Numbered from the stretch's first letter, positions 43,512-54,466 are shown. The stretch: 64,000 nucleotides of DNA from Allopontixanthobacter confluentis (GCF_009827615.1 NZ_WTYU01000001.1:765001-829000), one strand, 5' to 3'. Notes: a model not told the origin generated them from the letters alone. A program made the numbers and translations.

Positions 43512-44293
43512 TGAGCTACGAATATATCAAGGTCGAGGCTGACGGCCCTGTTACCACCATCACGCTGAACCGGCCTGAACGCCTTAACGCCTGCGCGCCC
43601 GCCATGGCGGTGGAAATTCGTGATGCGCTGGTGGATACAGGCGATGCGCGCTGTTTCATCATTACTGGCGAAGGGCGCGCATTCTGCTCCGGCGCTGACC
43701 TTGCGGCGCGCGGTGACCGCCCCGTAACCGGCGGGCGCGGCGCTTACGATTCCCTCGGCATGAGCTATAATCCGCTGATGGTGCAGATGGCGGAATGCAA
43801 GGTTCCCATCGTGACTGCGGTCAATGGCCCGGCGGCGGGTGTGGGTTGCTCCATCGCCCTGGCATCGGATTTCGCAATTGCTGGCAAAAGCGCCTATTTC
43901 CTGCAGGCTTTCGTCAATATCGGCCTGGTGCCGGATGGCGGTGCCAGCTGGATGCTGCCCCGCCTTGTCGGCAAGGCCCGCGCCACGGAAATGATGATGC
44001 TGGGCGAGAAGATTGGCGCTGACAAGGCCGCTGACTGGGGGCTGATTTACAAGGCTGTGGATGATGCGGCGTTGATGGACGAGGCACGGGCACTCGCCAG
44101 TCGACTGGCCAATGGGCCGACACTGGCGCTGGGCCAGATGCGCGCCAATATCCAGTTTGCCTTGCAGAACAATTATGCCGCCAGCCTGCATCAGGAAGCC
44201 CTGGGCCAGTATCGCGCAGGCGACAGCGAGGATGCCAGGGAAGGCGGCGCTGCATTCCTGATGAAGCGCAAGGCGGAGTTCAAAGGGGCATGA
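43511..44293 (+). CDS. Enoyl-CoA hydratase/isomerase family protein (PaaG-like)
   Basis: 260-residue crotonase-fold protein. The CoA oxyanion segments are GRAFCSGADLAARG and NGPAAGVGCSIALASDF. The second catalytic Glu of true hydratases is replaced by the VPDGG segment, with the Asp typical of PaaG-type ring-opening isomerases. The ATG overlaps the epimerase stop and has GGGAGAG before it; its own stop overlaps the GST start (ATGA). In this operon it may help to break down odd-chain or branched acyl-CoAs, which is inferred. Confidence 0.82.
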   Translation: MSYEYIKVEADGPVTTITLNRPERLNACAPAMAVEIRDALVDTGDARCFIITGEGRAFCSGADLAARGDRPVTGGRGAYDSLGMSYNPLMVQMAECKVPIVTAVNGPAAGVGCSIALASDFAIAGKSAYFLQAFVNIGLVPDGGASWMLPRLVGKARATEMMMLGEKIGADKAADWGLIYKAVDDAALMDEARALASRLANGPTLALGQMRANIQFALQNNYAASLHQEALGQYRAGDSEDAREGGAAFLMKRKAEFKGA

Positions 44294-44904
44294 TCTATTA
44301 CGACAGTGCCAATCCGGCGCCCAATCCGCGCCGCGTCCGCATTTTCGCCGCTGAAAAGGGGCTGGAACTGCCGACCGAGGTGATTTCCATCGTCGCCCGC
44401 GAACAGAAATCGCCGGAATTCCTCGCCATCAACCCGAGGGGGCAAACACCGGCGCTGAAGCTGGACGATGGGACGGTGCTGACAGAAAGCATCGCGATTT
44501 GCCGTTATCTGGAAGCGCTCGAACCGCAGCCTGCCCTGTTTGGCACCTCGCCAGAGGAAGTAGGCGCGGTGGAAATGTGGATCCGCCGGGTGGAATTTCT
44601 GGTGATGGAACCGCTGGGCAAAGTGTGGGTCCATACACATCCGTTCACTGCCAAGCTGCCGATGCAACGCTTCACCGAATATGGGGAAAGCAACCGCCCA
44701 CGCGTGCTTGATGGATATGCCATCTGTGACGAAGCGTTGGCCACTGCGCCATTTTTGGCAGGGCAGGAATTCACCATGGCCGATATTGCCCTTTTCACTA
44801 CCGTGGAATTCGCCAGTTTCGTCGGCATCGCCATGCCGGATGATATGAACAATTTGCGCGATTGGCACAGCCGGGTATCGTCCCGCCCCAGTGCCAGCGC
44901 CTGA
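44290..44904 (+). CDS. Glutathione S-transferase
   Basis: 204-residue two-domain glutathione transferase. The N-terminal thioredoxin-like domain has [17 protein letters not shown] and the glutathione-binding [12 protein letters not shown]; the helical C-terminal domain has [13 protein letters not shown] with the conserved N-capping box Asp. Start overlaps the enoyl-CoA hydratase stop (ATGA). A GST within a propionate operon is not obviously needed; it may deal with reactive acyl-CoA products. The catalytic residue is not clear. Confidence 0.86.
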   Translation: MIYYDSANPAPNPRRVRIFAAEKGLELPTEVISIVAREQKSPEFLAINPRGQTPALKLDDGTVLTESIAICRYLEALEPQPALFGTSPEEVGAVEMWIRRVEFLVMEPLGKVWVHTHPFTAKLPMQRFTEYGESNRPRVLDGYAICDEALATAPFLAGQEFTMADIALFTTVEFASFVGIAMPDDMNNLRDWHSRVSSRPSASA

Positions 44905-44915
44905 AAGCCGATTTG

Positions 44916-47060
44916 ATGACCAAACCTACCGCACAGGACTGGCAAGCCCTTGCCGACAAGGAAACCAGGGGCCGCAATCTGACCCGGCAGATGCCGGAAG
45001 GGTTCGCCATCAAGCCGCTTTATACCGAGGCTGATGCCGCAGATCCGGGCTTGCCGGGCTTTGCCCCGTTCACCCGCGGGGTGAAAGCGACGATGTATGC
45101 GGGGCGGCCATGGACCATCCGCCAATATGCCGGTTTTTCGACTGCCGAGGAATCCAACGCATTCTATCGCCGCAATCTGGCGGCCGGGCAGAAAGGCCTG
45201 TCGGTGGCTTTCGATCTGGCCACCCATCGCGGCTACGATTCCGATCATCCCCGCGTGGTGGGCGATGTGGGCAAGGCCGGCGTGGCGATCGATACGGTCG
45301 AGGATATGCAGATCCTGTTTGACCAGATCCCGCTGGATGAAATGTCCGTTTCCATGACGATGAATGGCGCGGTCATTCCGATTTTGGCGTTCTACATTGT
45401 TGCTGGCGAGGAACAGGGCGTTTCGGCAGACCAGCTTTCGGGCACCATTCAGAACGATATTCTGAAGGAATTCATGGTCCGCAACACTTACATCTATCCG
45501 CCTGCGCCCAGCATGCGGATCGTGTCGGACATTATCGCCTATACGTCGGCCCATATGCCGAAGTTCAATTCGATTTCGATTTCCGGCTATCATATGCACG
45601 AAGCAGGCGCGACTGCGGTGCAGGAGTTGGCTTTCACCATCGCCGACGGCAAGGAATATGTGACCCGCGCGATGGAAGCCGGGCTGGACATTGACGCTTT
45701 TGCCGGCCGCCTGTCGTTCTTTTTTGGCATCGGCATGAATTTCTTCATGGAAATTGCCAAGCTGCGGGCGGCACGCACCCTCTGGTATCGGGTGATGGAC
45801 GGGCTTGGCGCGCAGGCGGAACGTAGCAAGATGTTGCGAACCCATTGCCAGACTTCGGGTGTTTCGTTGCAGGAACAGGACCCTTACAACAACGTCATCC
45901 GCACCACTGTGGAAGCGATGGCGGCCACGCTGGGCGGCACCCAGTCGCTCCACACCAATGCGCTGGATGAAGCCATCGCCCTGCCAACCGATTTCAGCGC
46001 CCGCATCGCCCGCAACACCCAGTTAGTGTTACAGGAAGAAACCGGCATTACCGATGTGGTCGACCCGCTGGGCGGCAGTTATTACATCGAGGCGCTGACT
46101 GCGAAACTGGTCGAGGAAGCCGAAGCCCTGATCCGCGAAGTGGACGGGCTGGGCGGCATGACCGATGCCGTCGCATCCGGCATGCCGAAACAGCGCATCG
46201 AAGAAGCCGCCGCTGCCAAGCAAACCCGTGTTGACCGCGGGGAAGATGTGATCGTGGGCGTGAACAAATATCGCCTGGCGACAGAAGATGCCCTGGATAC
46301 GCTGGACATCGACAATCACAAGGTGCGCAAGGGCCAGATTGCACGCCTGGAAAAGAACCGCGCCAATCGCGACGAGGCCTTGTGTCAGGCGGCGCTGGCA
46401 GCCTTGACCCAGGGGGATGAAGCGGGCGGTAATCTGCTGGCGCTGGCAGTAGATGCAGCGCGGGCGCGGGCAACACTGGGCGAAATTTCCGACGCGATGG
46501 AAGCGGTATTTGGCCGTTATGACACCGTGCCGACCCCGGTGAAGGGAGTGTATAAATCCGCTTATGAATTTGACCGGCGCTGGGCGCAGGTGGTGGACGG
46601 GGTAAATGCGGTGGAACGCCGCCTTGGCCGCAAACCGAAGATCATGGTCGCCAAAATGGGCCAGGATGGGCATGACCGCGGCGCCAATGTGATCGCCAGC
46701 GCCTTTGCCGACATGGGGTTTGAAGTCGTATCCGGCCCCCTGTTTCAGACCCCGCAGGAAACCGTAGAAATGGCGCTGGAACAGGATGTGGATGCCATTG
46801 GCGCCAGTTCCCTTGCGGCAGGGCACAAGACGCTGATCCCCGAATTGATCGGTCTGCTGAAAGACGCCGGCCGCGCGGATATCAAGGTGGTGGCAGGCGG
46901 CGTCATTCCGCCGCAGGATTATGAATTTTTACGCGACGCAGGAGTCCAGGGCATCTACGGCCCCGGATCGAACGTGGTGGAATGCGGGGCCGATATGCTC
47001 CGCCTGCTTGGTCATAATATGCCGCCTGCCGGTGAAGAATTGGAAAGTGAAAACCCGTGA
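44916..47060 (+). CDS. Methylmalonyl-CoA mutase, single-chain
   Basis: 714-residue adenosylcobalamin-dependent mutase that converts (R)-methylmalonyl-CoA to succinyl-CoA. The large N-terminal TIM barrel has [22 protein letters not shown] (shortened here to its core [12 protein letters not shown]) and [17 protein letters not shown]. The C-terminal B12 domain has [11 protein letters not shown] with ligand His586. Catalytic and cofactor domains are on one chain, as in the large subunit. The ATG at 44916 follows the GST stop by 11 bases; the ribosome-binding site is weak. Its stop overlaps bioB (GTGA). Cobalamin supply is not encoded in the window. Confidence 0.94.
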   Translation: MTKPTAQDWQALADKETRGRNLTRQMPEGFAIKPLYTEADAADPGLPGFAPFTRGVKATMYAGRPWTIRQYAGFSTAEESNAFYRRNLAAGQKGLSVAFDLATHRGYDSDHPRVVGDVGKAGVAIDTVEDMQILFDQIPLDEMSVSMTMNGAVIPILAFYIVAGEEQGVSADQLSGTIQNDILKEFMVRNTYIYPPAPSMRIVSDIIAYTSAHMPKFNSISISGYHMHEAGATAVQELAFTIADGKEYVTRAMEAGLDIDAFAGRLSFFFGIGMNFFMEIAKLRAARTLWYRVMDGLGAQAERSKMLRTHCQTSGVSLQEQDPYNNVIRTTVEAMAATLGGTQSLHTNALDEAIALPTDFSARIARNTQLVLQEETGITDVVDPLGGSYYIEALTAKLVEEAEALIREVDGLGGMTDAVASGMPKQRIEEAAAAKQTRVDRGEDVIVGVNKYRLATEDALDTLDIDNHKVRKGQIARLEKNRANRDEALCQAALAALTQGDEAGGNLLALAVDAARARATLGEISDAMEAVFGRYDTVPTPVKGVYKSAYEFDRRWAQVVDGVNAVERRLGRKPKIMVAKMGQDGHDRGANVIASAFADMGFEVVSGPLFQTPQETVEMALEQDVDAIGASSLAAGHKTLIPELIGLLKDAGRADIKVVAGGVIPPQDYEFLRDAGVQGIYGPGSNVVECGADMLRLLGHNMPPAGEELESENP

Positions 47061-48076
47061 CGATACGCACTGACTGGACCCGCGAAGACATTGCGGGCCT
47101 GTTCGATTTACCTTTCACCGAATTGCTGTTCCGCGCTGCCACCGTGCACCGCGAAAACCACGCGGCTGATCAGGTGCAGCTGTGCACATTGCTCAGTATC
47201 AAGACCGGCGGCTGCCCTGAAGATTGCGGCTATTGTTCGCAAAGCGTGAAAGCCGACAGCGGCGTTACCGCGACCAAGCTGATGGACGTGCGCGCGGTGC
47301 TGCAATCTGCCGCCCAGGCAAAGGACAATGGCAGCCAGCGCTTCTGCATGGGTGCTGCATGGCGCAACCCCAAGGACCGGGATATGCCAGCCATTGTTGA
47401 AATCGTTAAAGGCGTGCGCGCCATGGGGCTGGAAACCTGCATGACGCTGGGCATGTTGACGCCGAAACAGGCAGACATGCTGGCCGAGGCGGGGCTCGAT
47501 TATTACAACCACAACATCGACAGCAGTCCTGAATATTACGAACGCGCCATTTCCACGCGCAAGATGTCGGACCGGCTTGAGACTTTGGGCCATGTGCGCG
47601 CATCGGGCATCAACGTGTGCAGCGGCGGCATTGTCGGCATGGGCGAAACCCGCGCCGACCGGGTGGGCTTCATCCACACGTTGGCGACGCTGCCGCAGCA
47701 TCCCGAATCTGTGCCGGTGAACGCGCTGGTTCCAGTGAAAGGCACCGTGCTGGGGGACATGCTGGCAGATACGCCGCTGGCCAAGATTGACGATATCGAG
47801 TTCGTCCGCACGGTGGCGGCGGCGCGGATCACCATGCCGCTGAGCATGGTGCGGCTTTCAGCAGGGCGCGAGAGCATGAGCGAAGCCACGCAGGCGTTGT
47901 GCTTCATGGCGGGCGCGAACTCGATCTTCACCGGCGACAAGCTGCTGACCGCCCCCAATGCAGGCGACGATAACGACGCGGCGTTGTTTGCGAAACTGGG
48001 CTTGACCGCGCTGGCGGGCGAAGAGCCGCTGAGAGCATCTGAGCGGGCATGCAAAACTATGGAGCCTGCTGAATGA
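47057..48076 (+). CDS. bioB: Biotin synthase
   Basis: 339-residue radical SAM enzyme that inserts sulfur into dethiobiotin. The [4Fe-4S] cluster motif is CPEDCGYC (Cys-x3-Cys-x2-Cys); [13 protein letters not shown] and RLSAGRESM are BioB hallmarks and provide ligands of the second cluster. The GTG start overlaps the mutase stop and its own stop overlaps pccA (ATGA). No other bio gene is nearby. Its place just before the gene of the biotin-carrying subunit suggests that cofactor supply is raised together with the apoenzyme. Confidence 0.95.
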   Translation: MTIRTDWTREDIAGLFDLPFTELLFRAATVHRENHAADQVQLCTLLSIKTGGCPEDCGYCSQSVKADSGVTATKLMDVRAVLQSAAQAKDNGSQRFCMGAAWRNPKDRDMPAIVEIVKGVRAMGLETCMTLGMLTPKQADMLAEAGLDYYNHNIDSSPEYYERAISTRKMSDRLETLGHVRASGINVCSGGIVGMGETRADRVGFIHTLATLPQHPESVPVNALVPVKGTVLGDMLADTPLAKIDDIEFVRTVAAARITMPLSMVRLSAGRESMSEATQALCFMAGANSIFTGDKLLTAPNAGDDNDAALFAKLGLTALAGEEPLRASERACKTMEPAE

Positions 48077-50100
48077 CGATGTTCAAAAAAATCCTCATCG
48101 CCAATCGCGGCGAAATCGCGTGCCGGGTCATCAAGACCGCGCGCCGGATGGGTATCGCGACCGTCGCGGTCTATTCCGATGCCGATGCGCGCGCGCCATT
48201 TGTGAAGATGGCGGATGAAGCGGTCCATATCGGTGCTTCGCCTGCCGCAGAAAGCTATCTGATCGCGGACAAGATTATTGCCGCGTGTAAGCAGACGGGG
48301 GCCGAGGCCGTGCATCCCGGCTACGGCTTTCTGTCCGAACGCACCAGTTTTGCCGAAGCCCTCGCCAAGGAAGGCATCGAATTTATCGGGCCGCCAGTAA
48401 ACGCGATTGCGGCGATGGGTGACAAGATTGAGTCCAAGAAGCTGGCCATGAAGGCCGGTGTCAATGTCGTTCCCGGTTTCGTGGGCGAGATAGACGATAC
48501 TGAACACGCGGTGCGGATTTCTGAGGAAATCGGCTATCCGGTGATGATGAAGGCCAGCGCCGGCGGCGGCGGCAAGGGGATGCGCCTTGCCTATAGCGAA
48601 CAGGATGTGCGTGAAGGGTTCGAGGCGACCAAGCGTGAAGGGCTTAACAGCTTTGGCGATGACCGGGTCTTCATCGAGAAATTCATCCTCAACCCGCGCC
48701 ATATCGAAATCCAGATATTGGGCGATAAGCATGGCAATATTCTCTATCTGAACGAGCGCGAATGTTCGATCCAGCGCCGCCATCAGAAGGTGGTGGAAGA
48801 AGCGCCTTCGCCATTTGTGACGCCAAAAATGCGTCAAGCCATGGGCGAACAATGCGTCGCCCTGTCCCGCGCGGTGGGGTATTACAGCGCCGGCACGGTA
48901 GAACTGATTGTCAGCGGCGCCGACCCCAGCGGCGAGAGTTTCTACTTCCTCGAAATGAACACCCGCCTGCAGGTCGAACATCCTGTGACCGAGGCGATTA
49001 CCGGCATCGATCTGGTCGAACAGATGATCCGCGTGGCCGCTGGCGAAGAATTGGCGATGACGCAGGATGATATAAAAATCGATGGCTGGGCCATTGAAAA
49101 CCGCGTCTATGCTGAAGACCCCTATCGTGGTTTTCTGCCCAGCACCGGGCGGCTTGTCACCTATCAGCCGCCGGTTGAACCGTGGGCAGATGACGGCACT
49201 GAAAATGGCCGCCGCGGAATTGACGGCATCCGCGTGGACGACGGCGTCTTTGAAGGCGGCGAAGTGTCGATGTTTTATGATCCCATGATCGCCAAGCTGA
49301 TCACCTGGGGCGAGACGCGGGACGAAGCGGTAGACTTGCAAGTGCAGGCGCTCGACGCATTTCGGATCGAGGGGCTTGGCCATAATGTCGATTTTCTGAG
49401 TGCAATCATGCAGCACCCGCGTTTTCGTTCGGGTGAGTTGACGACGGGTTTTATCGCCGAAGAATACCCCGATGGGTTTGAAGGCGCGGCTTCGTCCGAT
49501 GAAATACGGCGCGGGCTGGCGGGAATCGCCGGAGTGCTGGCAACCGCAGATGCCGATCGTGCGCGCCGCATCAGCGGCAAATTGAATGGGCGCCTTGCGC
49601 CTCCCGGTGATTGGGCCGTGCGGATTGGCGACACGGATTATGAAGTGCTGCTGGCAGAAGATGCCGTGACGGTGGACGCAGCGCCGGTGGAACTGGCGCT
49701 GGAATATACCCCCGGTGACCGGATGGTGGATGTCGAAGTTGGTGATGAAATGCTGACTGTGCAGCTTGAACCTACACGCACGGGTTATGCCATGACGACG
49801 CGCGGTGCGCGCCATAACGTCCGCATTTTACCGCTGCGTGTTGCATCGCTAGCAGACCATATGATCGAGAAAATCCCGCCTGACCTGTCGGGCTATCTGA
49901 TTTGTCCGATGCCCGGTCTGCTGGTAAAACTGCATGTTGCAGAAGGCGACGAAGTCCAACCGGGACAGCCATTGGCGACCATAGAAGCGATGAAGATGGA
50001 AAATATCCTGCGCGCTGAAAAGGCCGGCACTATTACCAAGCTGAACGCTGCAGAGGGCGAAAGCCTGGCCGTGGATGCTGTCATTCTCGAACTGGAATAG
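48073..50100 (+). CDS. pccA: Propionyl-CoA carboxylase alpha subunit
   Basis: 675-residue biotin carboxylase and biotin carrier. ATP-grasp biotin carboxylase domain comes first ([18 protein letters not shown], the Gly-rich [12 protein letters not shown], and [14 protein letters not shown]), then the BT linker domain (about 510-590) and the C-terminal carrier domain with biotinylated Lys641 in EAMKMEN. It carboxylates biotin with ATP and bicarbonate for PccB. It is the last gene of the operon begun by pccB, about 5 kb downstream of it. Confidence 0.94.
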   Translation: MTMFKKILIANRGEIACRVIKTARRMGIATVAVYSDADARAPFVKMADEAVHIGASPAAESYLIADKIIAACKQTGAEAVHPGYGFLSERTSFAEALAKEGIEFIGPPVNAIAAMGDKIESKKLAMKAGVNVVPGFVGEIDDTEHAVRISEEIGYPVMMKASAGGGGKGMRLAYSEQDVREGFEATKREGLNSFGDDRVFIEKFILNPRHIEIQILGDKHGNILYLNERECSIQRRHQKVVEEAPSPFVTPKMRQAMGEQCVALSRAVGYYSAGTVELIVSGADPSGESFYFLEMNTRLQVEHPVTEAITGIDLVEQMIRVAAGEELAMTQDDIKIDGWAIENRVYAEDPYRGFLPSTGRLVTYQPPVEPWADDGTENGRRGIDGIRVDDGVFEGGEVSMFYDPMIAKLITWGETRDEAVDLQVQALDAFRIEGLGHNVDFLSAIMQHPRFRSGELTTGFIAEEYPDGFEGAASSDEIRRGLAGIAGVLATADADRARRISGKLNGRLAPPGDWAVRIGDTDYEVLLAEDAVTVDAAPVELALEYTPGDRMVDVEVGDEMLTVQLEPTRTGYAMTTRGARHNVRILPLRVASLADHMIEKIPPDLSGYLICPMPGLLVKLHVAEGDEVQPGQPLATIEAMKMENILRAEKAGTITKLNAAEGESLAVDAVILELE

Positions 50101-50152
50101 GCGGGCTTGCAGCAACGCGGCCATGCCGAAGCGGGCTTGAAGGGATAATTCT

Positions 50153-50524
50153 TTGCATATCAACCATCCGCCCGCAGCGCCTGCAGCGCCAGAGATTGGC
50201 TTTGCGGAATTTCTGAAAGTGGATATCCGCATCGGCACCGTGATTTCAGCAGATGAGTTCCCCGAAGCCCGCGCGCCAAGCTTCAAGTTGGTCATAGATT
50301 TCGGCCCTGTCATTGGCGTCCGGAAAAGTTGTGCGCAGATTGCGGCAAATTATTCCGCCGACGCGCTGCCGGGCAGGCAAGTGGCAGCAGTGGTCAATTT
50401 CCCGCCGCGCCAGATTGGCCCCGCCATGTCCGAGGTTCTGACGCTGGGCTTTGCCGATGCTGAGGGGCAAGTGGTTCTGTTTTCCCCCGATCAATTGCTG
50501 CCAAACGGGTCGCGGCTGTTTTGA
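50153..50524 (+). CDS. CsaA-like tRNA-binding protein
   Basis: 123-residue single OB-fold protein of the tRNA-binding domain family (CsaA, Trbp111). VDIRIGTVISADEFPEARAP shows the N-terminal strand pattern, and VVNFPPRQIGPAMSEVLTLG is the conserved second half. CsaA has been linked to protein export and chaperoning in Bacillus. The start is a TTG with AAGGGA seven bases before it; no better start exists. It follows pccA by 52 bases and may be expressed with it or alone. Confidence 0.87.
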   Translation: MHINHPPAAPAAPEIGFAEFLKVDIRIGTVISADEFPEARAPSFKLVIDFGPVIGVRKSCAQIAANYSADALPGRQVAAVVNFPPRQIGPAMSEVLTLGFADAEGQVVLFSPDQLLPNGSRLF

Positions 50525-50608
50525 GGCCGTTGTTCAAACTGTGATGATCGCAGCAGGCGGCTATCCTGCAAAGCAAAACTGCTTGCAATTGGTTCACGGG
50601 CAGCAAAT

Positions 50609-51715
50609 TCAGCTGCGCAATTCCTCGTCCAGAAACGCCGCCACATCATCCAGCGCCACGGTGCGATCCAGAAATGCTGCGCCAATGCTGCGCAGCAAAA
50701 TGAACGGCAAGGTGCCGGCATCCATCTTCTTGTCGTGCAGCATGTGACGGGCAAGAGAGTGGCCATCTGCATCCATCCCGAGCGCGGAAATCTCTGTTTC
50801 CAGCCCGGCGGAACGGACAGCGCCTGCAACCCGCGCGGCATCTGCGGGCGATAACAAGCCCAGGCGCGCCGAATATCGCGCTGCCAGAATCATGCCCAAG
50901 GCAACAGCTTCGCCGTGGAGCAGCCGATCTGAAAAGCCGGTTTCGGCTTCCAGTGCATGACCGAATGTATGGCCAAGGTTGAGCAATGCGCGTGCGCCTG
51001 TCGTTTCGCGCTCATCCTCTGCCACGATGCGGGCCTTGGCGGCCACGCTGCGCGATACGGCCTGCTGCCGAAGGACGCGATCGCCTGCGATGACCCCGGT
51101 CCCATGCTCCTCGCACCATTCGAAAAACGCCCTATCGCCCAACACGCCATATTTCAGGACTTCGGCGTAGCCTGCGCGCAATTGCCGTGTGGGTAATGTT
51201 TCCAGCGCATCAAGATCTGCCAGCACCAGCGAGGGCTGGTGGAACGCGCCAACCAGATTCTTGCCTGCCGGGGTGTTGATGGCGGTTTTTCCGCCAACGC
51301 TTGAATCTACCTGTGCCAATAGGCTTGTAGGAAGCTGGATGAAGCTGCAGCCCCGTTTGAGGATGGAAGCGGCAAAGCCCGTCAGATCGCCAATCACGCC
51401 GCCACCCAGCGCAAGAATGTGGTCCCCGCGTTCCACTTCCTGTTCCAGCAGCCAGTCGATTGTGCGGGCCAGCCCGTCCCAGCTTTTGGCCCCTTCGCCA
51501 GCAGGCAAAACCAGCCATTGCGGTTCATACCCTGCACCAGCGAGCGATGCCTCCACCGGCCCGCGCCACTGCTGCGCCACATTGGCATCGGTAATAATGG
51601 GCACGCGTGCCTTGCGAAGGAAGGGCGCGCAATGTTCTGCCACATTGGCCAGCAATCCGGCTTCTACCATCACCTGATACGAACGGCCTGCAAGTGCGAC
51701 AGGGATTACAGCCAT
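50609..51715 (-). CDS. aroB: 3-dehydroquinate synthase
   Basis: 368-residue NAD- and zinc-dependent enzyme, the second step of the shikimate pathway. ALGGGVIGDLTGFAAS binds NAD; QLPTSLLAQVDSSVGGKTAIN and NLVGAFHQP form the substrate site; LNLGHTFGHALE gives metal-binding histidines. The ATG at 51715 lies inside the end of aroK, with a 10-base overlap, so the two are coupled. Confidence 0.95.
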   Translation of the reverse strand: MAVIPVALAGRSYQVMVEAGLLANVAEHCAPFLRKARVPIITDANVAQQWRGPVEASLAGAGYEPQWLVLPAGEGAKSWDGLARTIDWLLEQEVERGDHILALGGGVIGDLTGFAASILKRGCSFIQLPTSLLAQVDSSVGGKTAINTPAGKNLVGAFHQPSLVLADLDALETLPTRQLRAGYAEVLKYGVLGDRAFFEWCEEHGTGVIAGDRVLRQQAVSRSVAAKARIVAEDERETTGARALLNLGHTFGHALEAETGFSDRLLHGEAVALGMILAARYSARLGLLSPADAARVAGAVRSAGLETEISALGMDADGHSLARHMLHDKKMDAGTLPFILLRSIGAAFLDRTVALDDVAAFLDEELRS

Positions 51716-52299
51716 TTTCCGATTGCCTCCAATATTGCCACGGCGGTTTCGTGGTGCGGGGCCGACTGGCTGGCAACCCTGACCTGCGCTTCGGCGTAAA
51801 AGGGTTCACGCTGGGCATACAGACGGGACAATATCTCGTGCGGGTTCCCGTCGCGCAGCAGCGGCCTTGTATTGCGCCGCGAAGTGCGTTCAACCAGCGT
51901 GTCGATATCGCAATCAATCCACACTGCGATGGCCGATTTGAGAATCAGTGCCCGCGTCTCGTCATTGACAAATGCGCCGCCGCCTGTGGCGATGACACCG
52001 CCTTTGGCCGCAGCGCCATCTTCAATCAGCCGGGCAATTACCCGCCGCTCACCATCGCGAAAATACGCTTCGCCGAATTGTTCGAAAATTTCGGCAATGG
52101 AAAGCTGCGCTGCATCTTCGATGGCTTCATCCGCATCGACAAAGCCGGTGTGCAGAAGCGAGGCCAGCTTGCGTCCGACGGTGGATTTTCCAGCACCCAT
52201 CAATCCTACCAGCACGATGGGCCGGTCGATCCGTTCCGCAATAGCCGCAATTCCATCGGAAAAGGCGCGCGGGGCAGCAGGGTCATCTTCGAGACGCAT
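51706..52299 (-). CDS. aroK: Shikimate kinase
   Basis: 197-residue kinase of the shikimate pathway. The Walker A loop is GLMGAGKST, shikimate is bound by FVDADEAIE and IATGGGAF, and the lid carries RRNTRPLL. The ATG at 52299 follows GGGGCGG and gives a length close to the family. It is the first gene of aroK-aroB and is divergent from a small membrane protein gene. Confidence 0.93.
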   Translation of the reverse strand: MRLEDDPAAPRAFSDGIAAIAERIDRPIVLVGLMGAGKSTVGRKLASLLHTGFVDADEAIEDAAQLSIAEIFEQFGEAYFRDGERRVIARLIEDGAAAKGGVIATGGGAFVNDETRALILKSAIAVWIDCDIDTLVERTSRRNTRPLLRDGNPHEILSRLYAQREPFYAEAQVRVASQSAPHHETAVAILEAIGKWL

Positions 52300-52364
52300 T
52301 GCCGCCCCGCCTATAGATGCGCTAGGCGGGGCGCAACTATGGTTCACACAGGATATTGCCGGCT

Positions 52365-52577
52365 TTGACCTTGACCAATAATCAACCCGGACCTGAAGGC
52401 AGGTCCTGGTCAGACCAGAAACCCGCCGAAGCTGGGCGCAAGCTGTCTGTCAAACGCATTGCTCTTTTGGTTTTACTGCTGCTAGCGGTGCTGGTGATAT
52501 ATGCGTGGATTGATGGCGGTGAACAGCCGCTGCACCCGATTGCCCAACCCATTCCGCTGCCCGGGCAGGCGGAATGA
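52365..52577 (+). CDS. Small single-pass membrane protein of unknown function
   Basis: About 70 residues. A polar N-terminus with basic residues (AGRKLSVKR) precedes one membrane helix (RIALLVLLLLAVLVIYAWI), and a short Pro-rich tail follows, so the C-terminus should face the periplasm. The TTG at 52365 is preferred from the distance to AGGA; a TTG at 52356 is an alternative. Its stop overlaps the start of the next gene (ATGA). I do not recognise the family. The coupling suggests that it works with the secreted protein that follows. Confidence 0.65.
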   Translation: MTLTNNQPGPEGRSWSDQKPAEAGRKLSVKRIALLVLLLLAVLVIYAWIDGGEQPLHPIAQPIPLPGQAE

Positions 52578-54466
52578 CCGGAAGACCTAGCACGATGCGA
52601 AAATTGAACACGATGCGCGCAATTATGGCAGGGGTGGGCGTTCTGGCGCTTTGCTCCACACTTGCCGTTGCGCAGGATGCCCCCAAATCACTGCTGCCGC
52701 CCGGGTTTGATGATCCGGCGCCAACCCCTGCGCCAGCCGCCGGACCAGCGCCGCGGCCATCCGCAGCGCCTGCGCCCAATGCGTCATCTGCGCCATCAGC
52801 ACCGGGGACAACCAGTGTTCCGGTGGTCCAGCCATTGCCTTCCGCGCCTGCGGCAACAGTCCGTGCGCCGGAACTTCCGGCGGGACTTCCTTCCCTGCGC
52901 GAACTGGAATCGCTTGATCCTGATGAACTGGACGAATTGCTGGGGCTGAAGCCCAAGTTCGACATTCCTCCTGCCGCGCGCCGGTCGCTTGACCGGGTCG
53001 GTTTTTTGGCCGGTGCAGAAGGCGGCCTGCCAGCGCAATCCCTTGCCAATCAGCCCGGGTCGATAGTGCGGGCTGCACTTGTTGGCACGCGCGAGCCTTT
53101 GGTGTCGCGTTGGGGCCATATCCTGCTTCGCCGCGCCTTGGCCAGCAGGCTGGCCGCGCCTGCCGGGATGCGTCCGGTGGAATTTGCCGCGCTGCGTGCA
53201 GGGCTGCTGAACCGGATTGGCGAACATGGCGCGGCGCGTTCGCTGGTGCAGGAAGTGGACACCAGCAACTGGAACAAGGGGCTGACCAATGTGGCCCTTG
53301 ATGCGTATATTGGCACCGCCGATGTCGTGGGGGCATGCCCGGCGGTGCGCTTGCAGGGCGGGGAACGAAAAGACCCTGAATGGACGATGCTGCAGGCCAT
53401 TTGCGATGCCTATGCCGGGCAGGGCGTCCGGGCTAATTCCAATCTCAACCGTGCGCTTTCCCGCCAGATCGCTCCTGATATCGACGTGCTTCTGGCGCAG
53501 CGATATGCCGGCGCTGCCGGGCGCGGGCGGCGGGCGGTCAATTTGGAATGGGACAGGGTTGAGGGGATGACCCCATGGCGTTTCGCGCTGGCCAGCGCGG
53601 TTGGCGCGGAAATTCCGGAAAAACTGCTGGTCAACGCCGGCCCTTATTACGAACGCGTTTCCGCCACTGCACCAATGCTGGCGTTGCCCCAGCGGGCAGG
53701 CGGCGCGGGCCGGGCTGCTGGCGAGGGCATTCTTTCATCTGCCGCCATGGTTGACCTCTATTCGCAAATCTATTCGGCTGAAGGTATCGAAGGGCCCGAA
53801 GCGGTCACCGCGTCACTGCTGCGGGAAGCTTACGTAGGCGATGGCCCGCTTGCGCGGATGACCGCCATCCGCAGCGTCTGGGGCGACGGCGCGGGGGTCG
53901 ATTATGCCAAAATGGTGCTGACCGCCTATGCCGCAGCGCGAATGCCCGCATCGGACGAATTTGAAGCGGACGCGCCAAAGCTGATTGCTTCCATGTTGAC
54001 AGCTGGGCTGGACCGCAATGCCATGCGCTGGGCGCCAGTGGTTGCCGAAGGCAGCGAAGGGTGGGCATTGCTCGCGCTTGCCCAGCCGACCGGTGCAAAT
54101 CCTGTGTCATCGGGCGCAGTTGATGATTTCATCGATGATGACGCAAGCTCGCAACAGCGCAAATCCAGGTTTCTGGTGGCCGGGCTCGCTGGTCTGGGCC
54201 GGTTGGAACAGGGGGTGGCGGCTGATTTGTCCAGCCAGCTTTCGGTCAATCTGAACCGCCAGACCAAATGGAGCCGGTTGATCGATCAGGCCGCAGCGGT
54301 CGAAAACCAGCCTTTGGTTGCGTATCTGGCTGCTGTCGGCATGCAGGGTAATGGCTGGGACAAGATGACTGCCCGCCATCTCTATCATATCGTATCGGCG
54401 CTGAACCGGGTGGGACTTTCCGCCGAAGCCCGCATGATCGCGGCAGAGGCAGTGGCGCGGGGCTGA
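52574..54466 (+). CDS. Large exported protein of unknown function
   Basis: 630 residues. An N-terminal signal peptide is seen (MRAIMAGVGVLALCSTLAVAQDA, in part), then a Pro/Ala-rich stretch of about 60 residues, then a long mainly helical region rich in Ala, Leu and Arg that looks like repeated helical hairpins. No catalytic motif was found. It starts inside the stop of the small membrane protein gene (ATGA) and is followed by xerD. The protein is probably periplasmic; the helical part could be a TPR-like scaffold, which is inference. Confidence 0.7.
   Translation: MTGRPSTMRKLNTMRAIMAGVGVLALCSTLAVAQDAPKSLLPPGFDDPAPTPAPAAGPAPRPSAAPAPNASSAPSAPGTTSVPVVQPLPSAPAATVRAPELPAGLPSLRELESLDPDELDELLGLKPKFDIPPAARRSLDRVGFLAGAEGGLPAQSLANQPGSIVRAALVGTREPLVSRWGHILLRRALASRLAAPAGMRPVEFAALRAGLLNRIGEHGAARSLVQEVDTSNWNKGLTNVALDAYIGTADVVGACPAVRLQGGERKDPEWTMLQAICDAYAGQGVRANSNLNRALSRQIAPDIDVLLAQRYAGAAGRGRRAVNLEWDRVEGMTPWRFALASAVGAEIPEKLLVNAGPYYERVSATAPMLALPQRAGGAGRAAGEGILSSAAMVDLYSQIYSAEGIEGPEAVTASLLREAYVGDGPLARMTAIRSVWGDGAGVDYAKMVLTAYAAARMPASDEFEADAPKLIASMLTAGLDRNAMRWAPVVAEGSEGWALLALAQPTGANPVSSGAVDDFIDDDASSQQRKSRFLVAGLAGLGRLEQGVAADLSSQLSVNLNRQTKWSRLIDQAAAVENQPLVAYLAAVGMQGNGWDKMTARHLYHIVSALNRVGLSAEARMIAAEAVARG

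Noticed and set aside
47536-49815. 759-codon open frame on the minus strand opposite bioB and pccA
   Set aside because: It crosses two strongly conserved genes on the other strand and has no domain motif or ribosome-binding site, so it is a shadow.
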